Positions 23,487-32,556 of a stretch of DNA of 40,120 nt are shown here, in pieces (position 1 is the first letter of the stretch; the number at the start of each line of letters is the position of its first letter). A program made the translations under genes and the position numbers. Below the pieces are notes generated by a model, which saw only the letters and a program-made list of their open reading frames with translations, was not told the DNA's origin and made no database searches. The stretch lies in contig NZ_MSKL01000009.1 of NCBI RefSeq assembly GCF_001937665.1, positions 100,169 through 140,288 on the forward strand. The letters are read 5' to 3'. Origin of the DNA: Actinomyces oris (GTDB taxonomy: Bacteria; Actinomycetota; Actinomycetes; Actinomycetales; Actinomycetaceae).

Positions 23487-23576
23487 GGCCCCGCTCACAA
23501 CGGATCCCCGCGGCGGCAGTCACCGGCGCGCAGCCCCACACATGCCCGCTTCCAGACACCCACCCACCTACGATGT

Positions 23577-23582
23577 TTGACA
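23577..23582 (+). promoter_or_regulatory. Candidate -35 box for the Fic gene
   Basis: A consensus TTGACA lies 80 nt before the Fic start in an AT-richer patch. The best -10 is TCTACT about 18 nt downstream. Near-repeats TGTATGCAATC and GTCATACAATC (23591-23628) flank it and could bind a regulator. Confidence 0.35.
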
Positions 23583-23656
23583 AGTCCTCAATGTATGCAA
23601 TCTACTCCCTTGGGATGTCATACAATCACCATTAGACTGACATCTTGGATGTGAGC

Positions 23657-24835
23657 ATGTTCGTCGACGACACCATGGGGGAGCTGGTCGACATCACCGG
23701 CTCCGACCCGGTGACCGGCAGCTGGCGGCACAAGGCCTTCATCCCCGTCCCACTCGGCTCCGACGAGCCACCCCTCAGCGGAGGCACCTACCGGATGGTG
23801 GCAGCAGCCGGCCGTGCACTGGCCGCCCTCGACGCCACAGCCCAACAGCTGCCGAACCCCTACCTGCTGCGAACCCCCTCCCTACGGCGCGAGGCTCAGT
23901 CGACGTCGGCCTTGGAGGGGACATACGCCCCCCTGCGCGAGGTGCTCACCGCCGACGACGACGCCCCCGCGACCGCCGAGATGACGGAGATCCTCAACTA
24001 CGTCCGCATGGCCAACAGCGGTTTCCTGTGGGCGCAGGAGGGGCGCCCTATCACCCTGTCACTCATCGAGGACCTTCAAGGCGAGCTCATGCGGGGGACT
24101 CCGCTCGAGTCGACCTCAGGTCGCCTGCGAGACACCCAGGTCATGATCGGCCGCCGCCCCGGCGCACACAGCGCGGCCCCGGTCCATGCGTCCCGGTTCG
24201 TTCCCGCACCACCCGGGGATCCTCTTCGCGCCGGCGTGCGAGCCCTCGTCGACTGGCTGCATCGGGACCACGCGGGAGACATCGACCCGATCATCGCCGC
24301 AGGCATGGCCCACTACCAGTTCGAGACCCTTCACCCCTTCCAGGACGGCAACGGTCGCCTGGGGCGGTTCCTCATCGTGCTCACCCTTCTGAGCTCGGGT
24401 GTTCTCAGCGAACCCACGCTGACGGTCTCGCCGTGGTTCGAGGAGCGTCGCGCCGAGTACTACGACTCGTTGCTGCGAGTCAGCACCCACGGCGACTGGG
24501 ACACCTTCCTGGCCTTCTTCTCCCAGGGACTGGCCGCGGCGGCCACCAGCACGCGTCATCAGATGCTCGCTCTGGCCACCGCGCACCAGAGTCTCAAGGA
24601 GACGGTGCGCGCCTCCAGCCTGCGGTCCGCTCACGCCCTTGACCTCGTCGACTTCGCAGTCGCGAATCCGAGCTTCACGGTGCGCAAGGTCGAGGCAGCC
24701 CTTGGCATCTCGTACGGGAGAGCCAACAGCCTGGTCGCCCAGCTGACTGACATCGGCGTGCTCGACGTCGTCGAGACCGGCTCGCAGCCTCGCCGCTTCG
24801 CCGCCACCGCCGTCCTGAAGGTCCTGCTCGCCTGA
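23657..24835 (+). CDS. Fic-domain protein, class II, likely AMP-transferase
   Basis: Fic enzymes transfer AMP (or other nucleotide parts) to hydroxyl side chains of target proteins. The full catalytic motif HPFQDGNGRLGR is at about residue 226, with the catalytic His and the phosphate-binding Asn/Arg. Upstream, TSALEGTY at about residue 83 fits the inhibitory (S/T)xxxE(G/N) helix, whose Glu blocks ATP binding; its N-terminal position makes this class II. The N-terminal domain (residues ~1-110) and the C-terminal winged-helix region (FTVRKVEAALGISYGRANSLVAQL) match the common chromosomal Fic-HTH layout. Length is 392 residues. Start is uncertain: ATG 23657, GTG 23651 or TTG 23645. No antitoxin-like partner is adjacent, consistent with intramolecular inhibition. 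The gene is flanked on both sides by repeat copies 4 and 5. Confidence 0.9.
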   Translation: MFVDDTMGELVDITGSDPVTGSWRHKAFIPVPLGSDEPPLSGGTYRMVAAAGRALAALDATAQQLPNPYLLRTPSLRREAQSTSALEGTYAPLREVLTADDDAPATAEMTEILNYVRMANSGFLWAQEGRPITLSLIEDLQGELMRGTPLESTSGRLRDTQVMIGRRPGAHSAAPVHASRFVPAPPGDPLRAGVRALVDWLHRDHAGDIDPIIAAGMAHYQFETLHPFQDGNGRLGRFLIVLTLLSSGVLSEPTLTVSPWFEERRAEYYDSLLRVSTHGDWDTFLAFFSQGLAAAATSTRHQMLALATAHQSLKETVRASSLRSAHALDLVDFAVANPSFTVRKVEAALGISYGRANSLVAQLTDIGVLDVVETGSQPRRFAATAVLKVLLA

Positions 24836-24856
24836 GCCCGGCTCACTCTCCAAGAC

Positions 24857-24990
24857 GGCCGGGGACATTCCACGCAGCCGGGCGCACACCATTCCGGCCG
24901 GGGACATCTTGCGCGGTGGGGGACAGGATTCCGGTCCCTGGGCGCGCAGACTGTCCCCGACCGCACAGAAATGTCCCCGACGGCGTCGAA
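24857..24990 (+). repeat. Intergenic repeat family, copy 5, with flank module
   Basis: GGCCGGGGACATTCCACGC, AGCCGGGCGCACACC, GGGGACATCTTGCGCG, GGGGACAGGATTCCGGTCCC, GGCGCGCAGACTGTCCCCG, ACCGCACAGAAATGTCCCCG and ACGGCGTCGAA. The hairpin is kept but imperfect: GCGCGGTGGGGGAC pairs with GTCCCTGGGCGCGC with mismatches. A diverged flank module (AGAAGCCCCCATAGGCAGG) follows at 25006-25024. The rest of 25025-25129 shows no gene. Confidence 0.83.
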
Positions 24991-25129
24991 TGCCCCCGCC
25001 CAGCCAGAAGCCCCCATAGGCAGGACGAGCCCGGCACCCGCACACTTGACTCCCTGGCACATCCGACGCCGTCGGAGCGGAGCGCGAACCCAAGACCGCC
25101 CCGCTGTCATGTCTCGAGGAAGGTGACCC

Positions 25130-26065
25130 ATGGCGATCTACGCCCGATCACGCCCGACCACCGGCATCAAGGCGCTCGGATGCCTGGGCGCTCTAGCCGC
25201 CGTCGGCCTTTCCGTCCTCTACCCACTCGTCCTGTTCGGTGCCTCCTGGCCCCTGGGGAAAGTCGACGAAGCCCTGATGGCCGACCCCAGTGAACCAAGT
25301 CGGGCAGTCACCCCTGCGTCGCACTTGATCACCTGGACGACCCTCTACAGCTTTATGCTGACAGCCCTCTGCTTCGGCGCGGCCTTCTGTTTCGTGGGCA
25401 TCGACCAGTGGCTGACCAAGGACGCCATGATGTCCCACCGCGACGTCATGGCGGCGCGATTCCTCCACGTCACACAGGAGCCCAGCAGGCGCACAGCGGG
25501 CCTGCTGTGGGCGATGCTTGCAGGCACGCTGCTGGTGGCATGCCCGATCGCCCTGATGGCGGTCCCGAACGTCCTGAGCTATATCGGGATCTACACCGAG
25601 ATCTATATCGAGCCCACCCGGGAGCTGGTCGATGGGGCCACCTTGATCCTGCTCCTGCTCCACATCCTGCTCTTTGTCGCCATGGTGCGAGCAGCTGTGC
25701 GCCGTCGCTCGAGCGCGGTGCGCCTGAGGTCGTACGGCATGGCGGTTGCGGACCCGAAGTCCTTCAGCCTCCCCCTGCCCTCCGATCGCGACGACCTCAG
25801 GGTCCAGGAGATTCCGACGCGCCGGGGCCGCGTTCAAATACAAGCCGTCTACTCCCCACCCACCAAGGGCACCGAGCCGAGCAGACCGGTCCTCCTCCCT
25901 CGGCTCAGCCTGACAGTGAAACCCTCACGACTCGACGACGCCCGATCCCAGGTCGAGGCCCGGCTCGACGAGGTCTGGCACGCCAGCCAGCTGATACGAA
26001 CCTCAACCGAGCAGGACGAGGCGACCCCCGCACCGACCGCACAGCCCGAGCCAAAGCCGGCCTGA
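25130..26065 (+). CDS. Four-helix membrane protein B, paralogue of 22339-23334
   Basis: The 311-residue protein is clearly homologous to membrane protein A over its whole length. It has MAIYARSRPTTGIKALGCLGA at the start, GIDQWLTKDAMMSHRDVMAARFLHV after helix 2, RLRSYGMAVADPKSFSLPLP after helix 4, and the same C-terminal helical segment (RLDDARSQVEARLDEVW). The hydrophobic segments differ more than the cytosolic parts, so selection seems to act on the cytosolic side. A 54-nt stretch (25712-25765) is identical to 22894-22947 in the paralogue. The SD-like GGAAGGTGA precedes the ATG. The C-terminal tail is Pro/Glu/Ala-rich. The function is unknown, and no enzymatic motif is visible. Confidence 0.82.
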   Translation: MAIYARSRPTTGIKALGCLGALAAVGLSVLYPLVLFGASWPLGKVDEALMADPSEPSRAVTPASHLITWTTLYSFMLTALCFGAAFCFVGIDQWLTKDAMMSHRDVMAARFLHVTQEPSRRTAGLLWAMLAGTLLVACPIALMAVPNVLSYIGIYTEIYIEPTRELVDGATLILLLLHILLFVAMVRAAVRRRSSAVRLRSYGMAVADPKSFSLPLPSDRDDLRVQEIPTRRGRVQIQAVYSPPTKGTEPSRPVLLPRLSLTVKPSRLDDARSQVEARLDEVWHASQLIRTSTEQDEATPAPTAQPEPKPA

Positions 26066-26090
26066 GAAGCGCCGTCCTCGTCTTTGCCGA

Positions 26091-26260
26091 CGGGGACATT
26101 CCACGCAGCCGAGCACACACCACCCCAGCCGGGAACATCCTGCGCGTCGGGGTGCGCTTTCTTCCAGACAGGGACATCCTGCGCGTCCGGGGACAGGATT
26201 CCGGTCCCCGGACGCGCGGACTGCCCCTGGCCGCACAGAAACGTCCCCGACGGCGTCGAA
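26091..26260 (+). repeat. Intergenic repeat family, copy 6 (expanded), with flank module
   Basis: This copy is about 35 nt longer than the others because the GGRACATCCTGCGCGTC module occurs twice (around 26131 and 26171). The hairpin CGCGTCCGGGGAC / GTCCCCGGACGCG is perfect, followed by GGCCGCACAGAAACGTCCCC and GACGGCGTCGAA. The flank module TTGAATGACCCCCATGGGCA follows at 26275-26294. Positions 26298-26544 show no gene or strong signal. Confidence 0.83.
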
Positions 26261-26544
26261 CGTCCCTACCCAGGTTGAATGACCCCCATGGGCAGGAGGC
26301 ACCCGCCGACCCTGCGACGCTTACCTTCACACCAGAGGCGCCTGTCCCTCTTGCGCCGACGCGGACAGCCATCCTGATGACGCTGCATTCCATTATTCGG
26401 CGGAGTCCAACCGCCGACACGGACGATTTTCTTCACTACACTTCTCGACGACAGCCCATAGGGAGAGGCTGACGCTGACGCACCAAGACTCCGTCTCCGC
26501 GGCCCGCGTCAACGCACCTTCATAGGAAGATCGATAGACACGAC

Positions 26545-27345
26545 ATGAGCGACATCAATCCTCTTCAGTCACTCCGGGCACCAATAACTGCAGCCCTCAG
26601 CGTTTTCGTCGTATTCGCCATCAGCAACCTGCGCGACGCCGGCACCGACTCCAACAGGGCGAGCCTCTCGTTCTATGTTCTCTCCATCATTTTCTGGTCA
26701 CTATGCATCGGTGTCGCCGCCTGGAAATCACCGCAGGCTCAAGCAGCCTCGAGCATAACATTCACCTTGACAGCCTTCGTGGCAACGCAACTGCAATCAG
26801 AATCCGCCTTGACAGCCTTCGTAGCGAGACAGATGCAACTCGAATCGGGCGCCGAACCAGGAATAGAGCACAGCGACTTCACTTCAACCGGACCGACCCT
26901 ATGGGCCCTTTCCGGAATTATGTGCGGAGCAACATTCGCAACCGCATGGACCATATCCCATCACGCCGATCGCTACCCAGACGAGATTGACAGCATTTTT
27001 CAGCCCGATAGAATCTTCGCCGCCACGGCAGCCCGCATCTTCCCACTCCTGGGTCTGATCACTTCAAACGGCTTCCAATCAGACACCCCTACAATCAATA
27101 CGGGAACTATAATCCTAACGTTTCTCTCAGGTTTCTCCTTGACTGCACTCACAGCCATCTCGCCTATCGCTCCAATCTCCTTTCTGGGAATAACGCTGGC
27201 ATGGATTCACATCACCAACAATGCGGAGCACACCCGAGATGTCAGCATGGAAGTGATATCCCTTCCAGTGATCGCGACAGCAGCCACGGCTGGACTATTC
27301 ACCATGTACAACCGCAAGAAGCCATGGTCAACCAAGTCGAAGTAA
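26545..27345 (+). CDS. Membrane protein C of unknown function, AT-richer than its neighbours
   Basis: A 266-residue hydrophobic protein with about six predicted membrane segments (starting near APITAALSVFVVFAIS, FYVLSIIFWSLCIGVAAW, LWALSGIMCGATFATAW, IILTFLSGFSLTALTA, ISFLGITLAWIHI and VIATAATAGLFTMY). I do not recognise the family and see no similarity to proteins A and B. Base composition is clearly lower in GC than the surrounding genes, with many A/T third positions (e.g. AATCAATACGGGAACTATAATCC), which suggests horizontal acquisition. A 14-residue tandem duplication (LTAFVATQLQSESA / LTAFVARQMQLESG) occurs near residues 75-102. The start ATG at 26545 has only a weak SD. Confidence 0.72.
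   Translation: MSDINPLQSLRAPITAALSVFVVFAISNLRDAGTDSNRASLSFYVLSIIFWSLCIGVAAWKSPQAQAASSITFTLTAFVATQLQSESALTAFVARQMQLESGAEPGIEHSDFTSTGPTLWALSGIMCGATFATAWTISHHADRYPDEIDSIFQPDRIFAATAARIFPLLGLITSNGFQSDTPTINTGTIILTFLSGFSLTALTAISPIAPISFLGITLAWIHITNNAEHTRDVSMEVISLPVIATAATAGLFTMYNRKKPWSTKSK
26767..26850 (+). repeat. 42-nt in-frame tandem duplication inside membrane protein C
   Basis: Two adjacent 42-nt units (26767-26808, 26809-26850) both start TTGACAGCCTTCGT and encode the 14-residue repeats LTAFVATQLQSESA and LTAFVARQMQLESG. Their divergence shows that the duplication is not brand new. Confidence 0.85.
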
Positions 27346-27503
27346 GTCGCAGTTCCCATGCCCGCCACAGCAAAAGGGCGTCCGTGAATAACGCCCCCTT
27401 TCAGTGGCTACGAGCCTCCATCGCCATGGCGCTCACAGCGATTCTTGCCTCAATGTTTGCCCTACCCTCGGGCGCATACCTGACAGAGCCGCACCAAGAT
27501 TGA
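27324..27503 (+). CDS. Possible small secreted or membrane peptide
   Basis: A 59-codon frame overlaps the end of membrane protein C by 22 nt. It encodes a basic start (ARHSKRASVNN), a hydrophobic stretch IAMALTAILASMFALPSGA ending in a signal-peptidase-like site, and a short tail YLTEPHQD. It could be a small secreted peptide, a cut-off remnant of a secreted protein, or chance. Base composition matches the AT-richer upstream gene. There is no clear SD. Confidence 0.3.
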   Translation: MVNQVEVSRSSHARHSKRASVNNAPFQWLRASIAMALTAILASMFALPSGAYLTEPHQD

Positions 27504-27570
27504 GAACTAGATTACTCTTGTCTCTACACCGCTGATTTTCCCTCTGGTGACATGGAATCACCCACCCATC

Positions 27571-27682
27571 CAGGTGCACGCCGCCCCAGCCGGGGACATC
27601 CTGCGCGTCCGGGGACAGGATTCCGGTCCCCCAACGCGCAGACCGCCCCCATCCGCACAGAAATGTCCCCAACGGCGTCGAA
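27571..27682 (+). repeat. Intergenic repeat family, copy 7 (5'-truncated)
   Basis: CAGGTGCACGCC, CCGGGGACATCCTGCGCGTC, CGGGGACAGGATTCCGGTCC, CCCAACGCGCAGACCGCCCC, CATCCGCACAGAAATGTCCC and AACGGCGTCGAA. The outer GGGGACATTCCACGC module is missing. A second, diverged tail (CGAAATGTCTCCGACGG) follows at 27698-27714. The stem CTGCGCGTCCGGGGAC / GTCCCCCAACGCGCAG has two mismatched positions. Confidence 0.8.
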
Positions 27683-27759
27683 CGTCCCCGGTCGCAACGA
27701 AATGTCTCCGACGGTGAGGGCGACACGGTTCTGCCCCATGCGGCGTCTACTATCGGAGC

Positions 27760-28557
27760 ATGCCAACCGAAAACAGCCCGGGCACTCGGCTGCGGGTGTG
27801 GGAGCGGGCCACGGAGTGGCCGCTGACCGGCGCCGCCGTCGTCTTCCTGGGCGCCTACGCCTGGGAGGTGCTCACCAACGCGCAGGGCGGGACCAAGAAC
27901 GCGGCCGAGCTCATGATCGACGCCGTGTGGGCACTGTTCGGCGTCGACTATCTTGTCCGCCTGGCACTGGCACCAAGCCGGGGTCGCTGGTTCCTCCGCC
28001 ACCTACCCGACCTGGCGATCATCGTTCTGCCGTTCCTGCGGCCGCTGCGGCTCCTGCGCCTGGTGACGCTCGTGAGCATCATGCAGCGCAGCGCCGGCAC
28101 CGCGTTGCGCGGGCGCATCACCCTGTACACGGTCGGCAGCGCCGCGCTGCTCATCTTCACCTCGGCACTGGCCTCGCTGGATGCGGAGCGTCATGAGCCG
28201 GGCTCCTCGATCCGGACCTTCGGCCAGGCCCTGTGGTGGGCGCTGACGACGTTCACCACCGTCGGCTACGGCGACACCTTCCCAGTCTCCAGGGAGGGGC
28301 GTTTCATCGCGGCGCTGCTCATGATCGGCGGGGTGGCGCTCGCCGGCGTCGTCACGGCGACCCTGGCCTCGTGGATCGTCTCGCTGGTCGATGAGGAGAA
28401 CGCCGAGCAGGAGGCCGCCACGCAGGCGCAGGTAGCAGCCCTGCAGCAGCAGGTCGACGAGCTGAGCGAGCGCATCGACCGTCTTCTGGAGGCACACGAC
28501 TCGGGTCGGCAAGGGCACGCTCCGCCTCCCGAGCCGTCGTCGTCCACCACGCAGTAA
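27760..28557 (+). CDS. Voltage-gated-type potassium channel
   Basis: A 265-residue six-helix channel subunit (tetramer in the membrane). S1-S3 start at GAAVVFLGAYAWEVL. S4 is RPLRLLRLVTLVSIMQR with regularly spaced arginines, and the pore has ALWWALTTFTTVGYGDTFP with the selectivity filter TVGYGD near residue 167. S6 is FIAALLMIGGVALAGVVTATLASWIV. A coiled coil follows (VAALQQQVDELSERIDRLLEAH), as in other bacterial Kv-like channels, and a Pro-rich end. There is no TrkA/RCK domain. A possible -10 (TACTAT, 27748-27753) lies 6 nt before the ATG and there is only a short GGAG, so the mRNA may be leaderless. It lies directly after repeat copy 7. Confidence 0.9.
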   Translation: MPTENSPGTRLRVWERATEWPLTGAAVVFLGAYAWEVLTNAQGGTKNAAELMIDAVWALFGVDYLVRLALAPSRGRWFLRHLPDLAIIVLPFLRPLRLLRLVTLVSIMQRSAGTALRGRITLYTVGSAALLIFTSALASLDAERHEPGSSIRTFGQALWWALTTFTTVGYGDTFPVSREGRFIAALLMIGGVALAGVVTATLASWIVSLVDEENAEQEAATQAQVAALQQQVDELSERIDRLLEAHDSGRQGHAPPPEPSSSTTQ

Positions 28558-28559
28558 CC

Positions 28560-28624
28560 GAGCCGGGCACTTCTCGCGCAGCCCGACAGAATTCCTGTTG
28601 AGTGCCGCGAGAAGTGCCCGGCTC
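28560..28624. terminator. Bidirectional terminator-like hairpin repeat (copy 1)
   Basis: Perfect 19-bp arms GAGCCGGGCACTTCTCGCG (28560-28578) and its complement (28606-28624) lie between two convergent genes, the K+ channel and asd, starting 3 nt after the channel stop. The sequence is related to the hairpin at 33668-33734, so this is a repeated element rather than a unique terminator. The loop contains a small inner palindrome (ACAGAATTCCTGT). Confidence 0.75.
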
Positions 28625-28643
28625 AGCGAAAGAGAAGACCCCG

Positions 28644-31234
<2,591 letters not shown>

Positions 31235-31449
31235 ATGGCGCTCCTCGGGTCCTGGAATCAGTGCGTGTCTAGCATCAGGTGCTCCGCGCCGGTGCGGGCG
31301 TCCTGGCAGGGGGCTTCCGGGGATGGAGCCGTCGCCGCGCGGCGCCCACGACGACGTGGCTGGGGCAAGCATACGGTGCGCCGTGTTGCCGGCACATCAC
31401 GCGGTTCGGAGCCTGCGGCCAACAACTCGCGGCCCACAGCCGGCGGCCA

Positions 31450-31515
31450 ACACTTCGACCGAATCTTCAGAAACGACCCGGAGCCGCGTCGTTTCTGAAG
31501 TTTTTGTCGAAGTGT
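31450..31515. promoter_or_regulatory. Double inverted repeat between lysC and the ABC transporter
   Basis: Outer arms ACACTTCGAC (31450-31459) and GTCGAAGTGT (31506-31515) enclose inner arms CTTCAGAAACGAC (31465-31477) and GTCGTTTCTGAAG (31488-31500), the latter followed by TTTTT. On the plus strand the inner stem plus T run looks like an intrinsic terminator 96 nt ahead of the ABC gene. No gene is seen elsewhere in 31235-31611. Confidence 0.6.
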
Positions 31516-31611
31516 CGGAGTGAGGCGGGCTCGGGCGCGCACCATCACCGTCGCCCACGTCGTCCCCGGGGTTCCGCCCACCAGGCCCGGCCGACGACGT
31601 AGCCTGGTCGT

Positions 31612-32556
31612 ATGAGCATTGAAGTCTCCCAGCTCACCCGGTTCTTCGGTCGGGCACCGGCGGTGCGCCGGCTGGACATGTCGGTGCCCGGCGGCGCCGT
31701 CACCGGCCTGGTCGGCCCCAACGGCGCCGGCAAGACGACACTGCTGCTCATGCTGGCGGCCCTCCTGGCCCCGGACTCCGGGACGATCCGGGTGGCGGGC
31801 CTGGACCCGGTCACCCAGTCGCGCGAGGTCCACCGCGCCGTGGGCTGGATGCCCGATGCCTTCGGCACCTGGGACTCCCTGACCTGCACCGAAATCCTCC
31901 TGACCTTCGCCGCCGCCCAGGGCATGGACGCCGATGCCGCCCGCCCCCGAGCCCTTGAGATGCTCTCCCTGGTCCACCTCGACGAGATGGCGCGCACGCC
32001 CGCCCGGGTCCTCTCCCGCGGCCAGAAGCAGCGCCTGGGCCTGGCCCGCGCCCTCATCCACGCCCCCAAGGTCCTGCTCCTGGACGAACCGGCCGCCGGC
32101 ATGGACCCGCGTTCGCGCGCCGACCTGCGCGTCCTGCTGCGCGACCTGGCCTCGGGCGGCACCACGATCCTGCTCTCCAGCCACATCCTGTCGGAGATGG
32201 AGGAGATGGTCGACGGCGTCGTCTTCATGTCTCACGGGACCGCCGTCGCCTCGCCGTCGGGGTGGGCTCCGGCGCCCGGCCAGGCGGGTTCCGGCGCCAC
32301 AGCCCCGGTCCCGGTGGGGCGGACCTGGCGCATACGGGCCCTGGACGCCGGGCGCCTGGGCGAGTGGGCGCGCTCCACGCAGCTGCCCGTCACGGCGGAG
32401 GAGGACGGCGCCGTGCGCGTCCCGGTCGCCGACGACGCGGCAGCGTCCCATCTGCTGCGCGAGGCCGTCGAGGCCGGGGTGGAGGTCGTCTCCTTCGCCC
32501 CGCTGTCCGGAACCCTGGAGGAGACCTACCTGGCTCTGGAAGGAGAACGCCGATGA
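31612..32556 (+). CDS. ABC transporter ATP-binding protein
   Basis: The 314-residue ATPase has Walker A (GPNGAGKTTLLLML), a Q-loop region, signature LSRGQKQRLGLARAL, Walker B VLLLDEPAAGMDP and the switch His in LLSSHILSEMEEM. The organisation (CcmA/NatA-like, with a C-terminal extension of about 80 residues starting HGTAVASPSG) is that of exporters for drugs, antibiotics or ions. The start ATG is 30 nt past a GC-rich stretch with no clear SD. It overlaps the permease start (ATGA), so the two form a transporter. The substrate is unknown. Confidence 0.9.
   Translation: MSIEVSQLTRFFGRAPAVRRLDMSVPGGAVTGLVGPNGAGKTTLLLMLAALLAPDSGTIRVAGLDPVTQSREVHRAVGWMPDAFGTWDSLTCTEILLTFAAAQGMDADAARPRALEMLSLVHLDEMARTPARVLSRGQKQRLGLARALIHAPKVLLLDEPAAGMDPRSRADLRVLLRDLASGGTTILLSSHILSEMEEMVDGVVFMSHGTAVASPSGWAPAPGQAGSGATAPVPVGRTWRIRALDAGRLGEWARSTQLPVTAEEDGAVRVPVADDAAASHLLREAVEAGVEVVSFAPLSGTLEETYLALEGERR

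Noticed and set aside
22097-27700. Insertion sequence or prophage
   Set aside because: No transposase, integrase, phage genes or target-site duplications could be recognised.
22097-27717. CRISPR array
   Set aside because: The repeats are ~130 nt, irregularly spaced, with whole genes between them and no cas genes.
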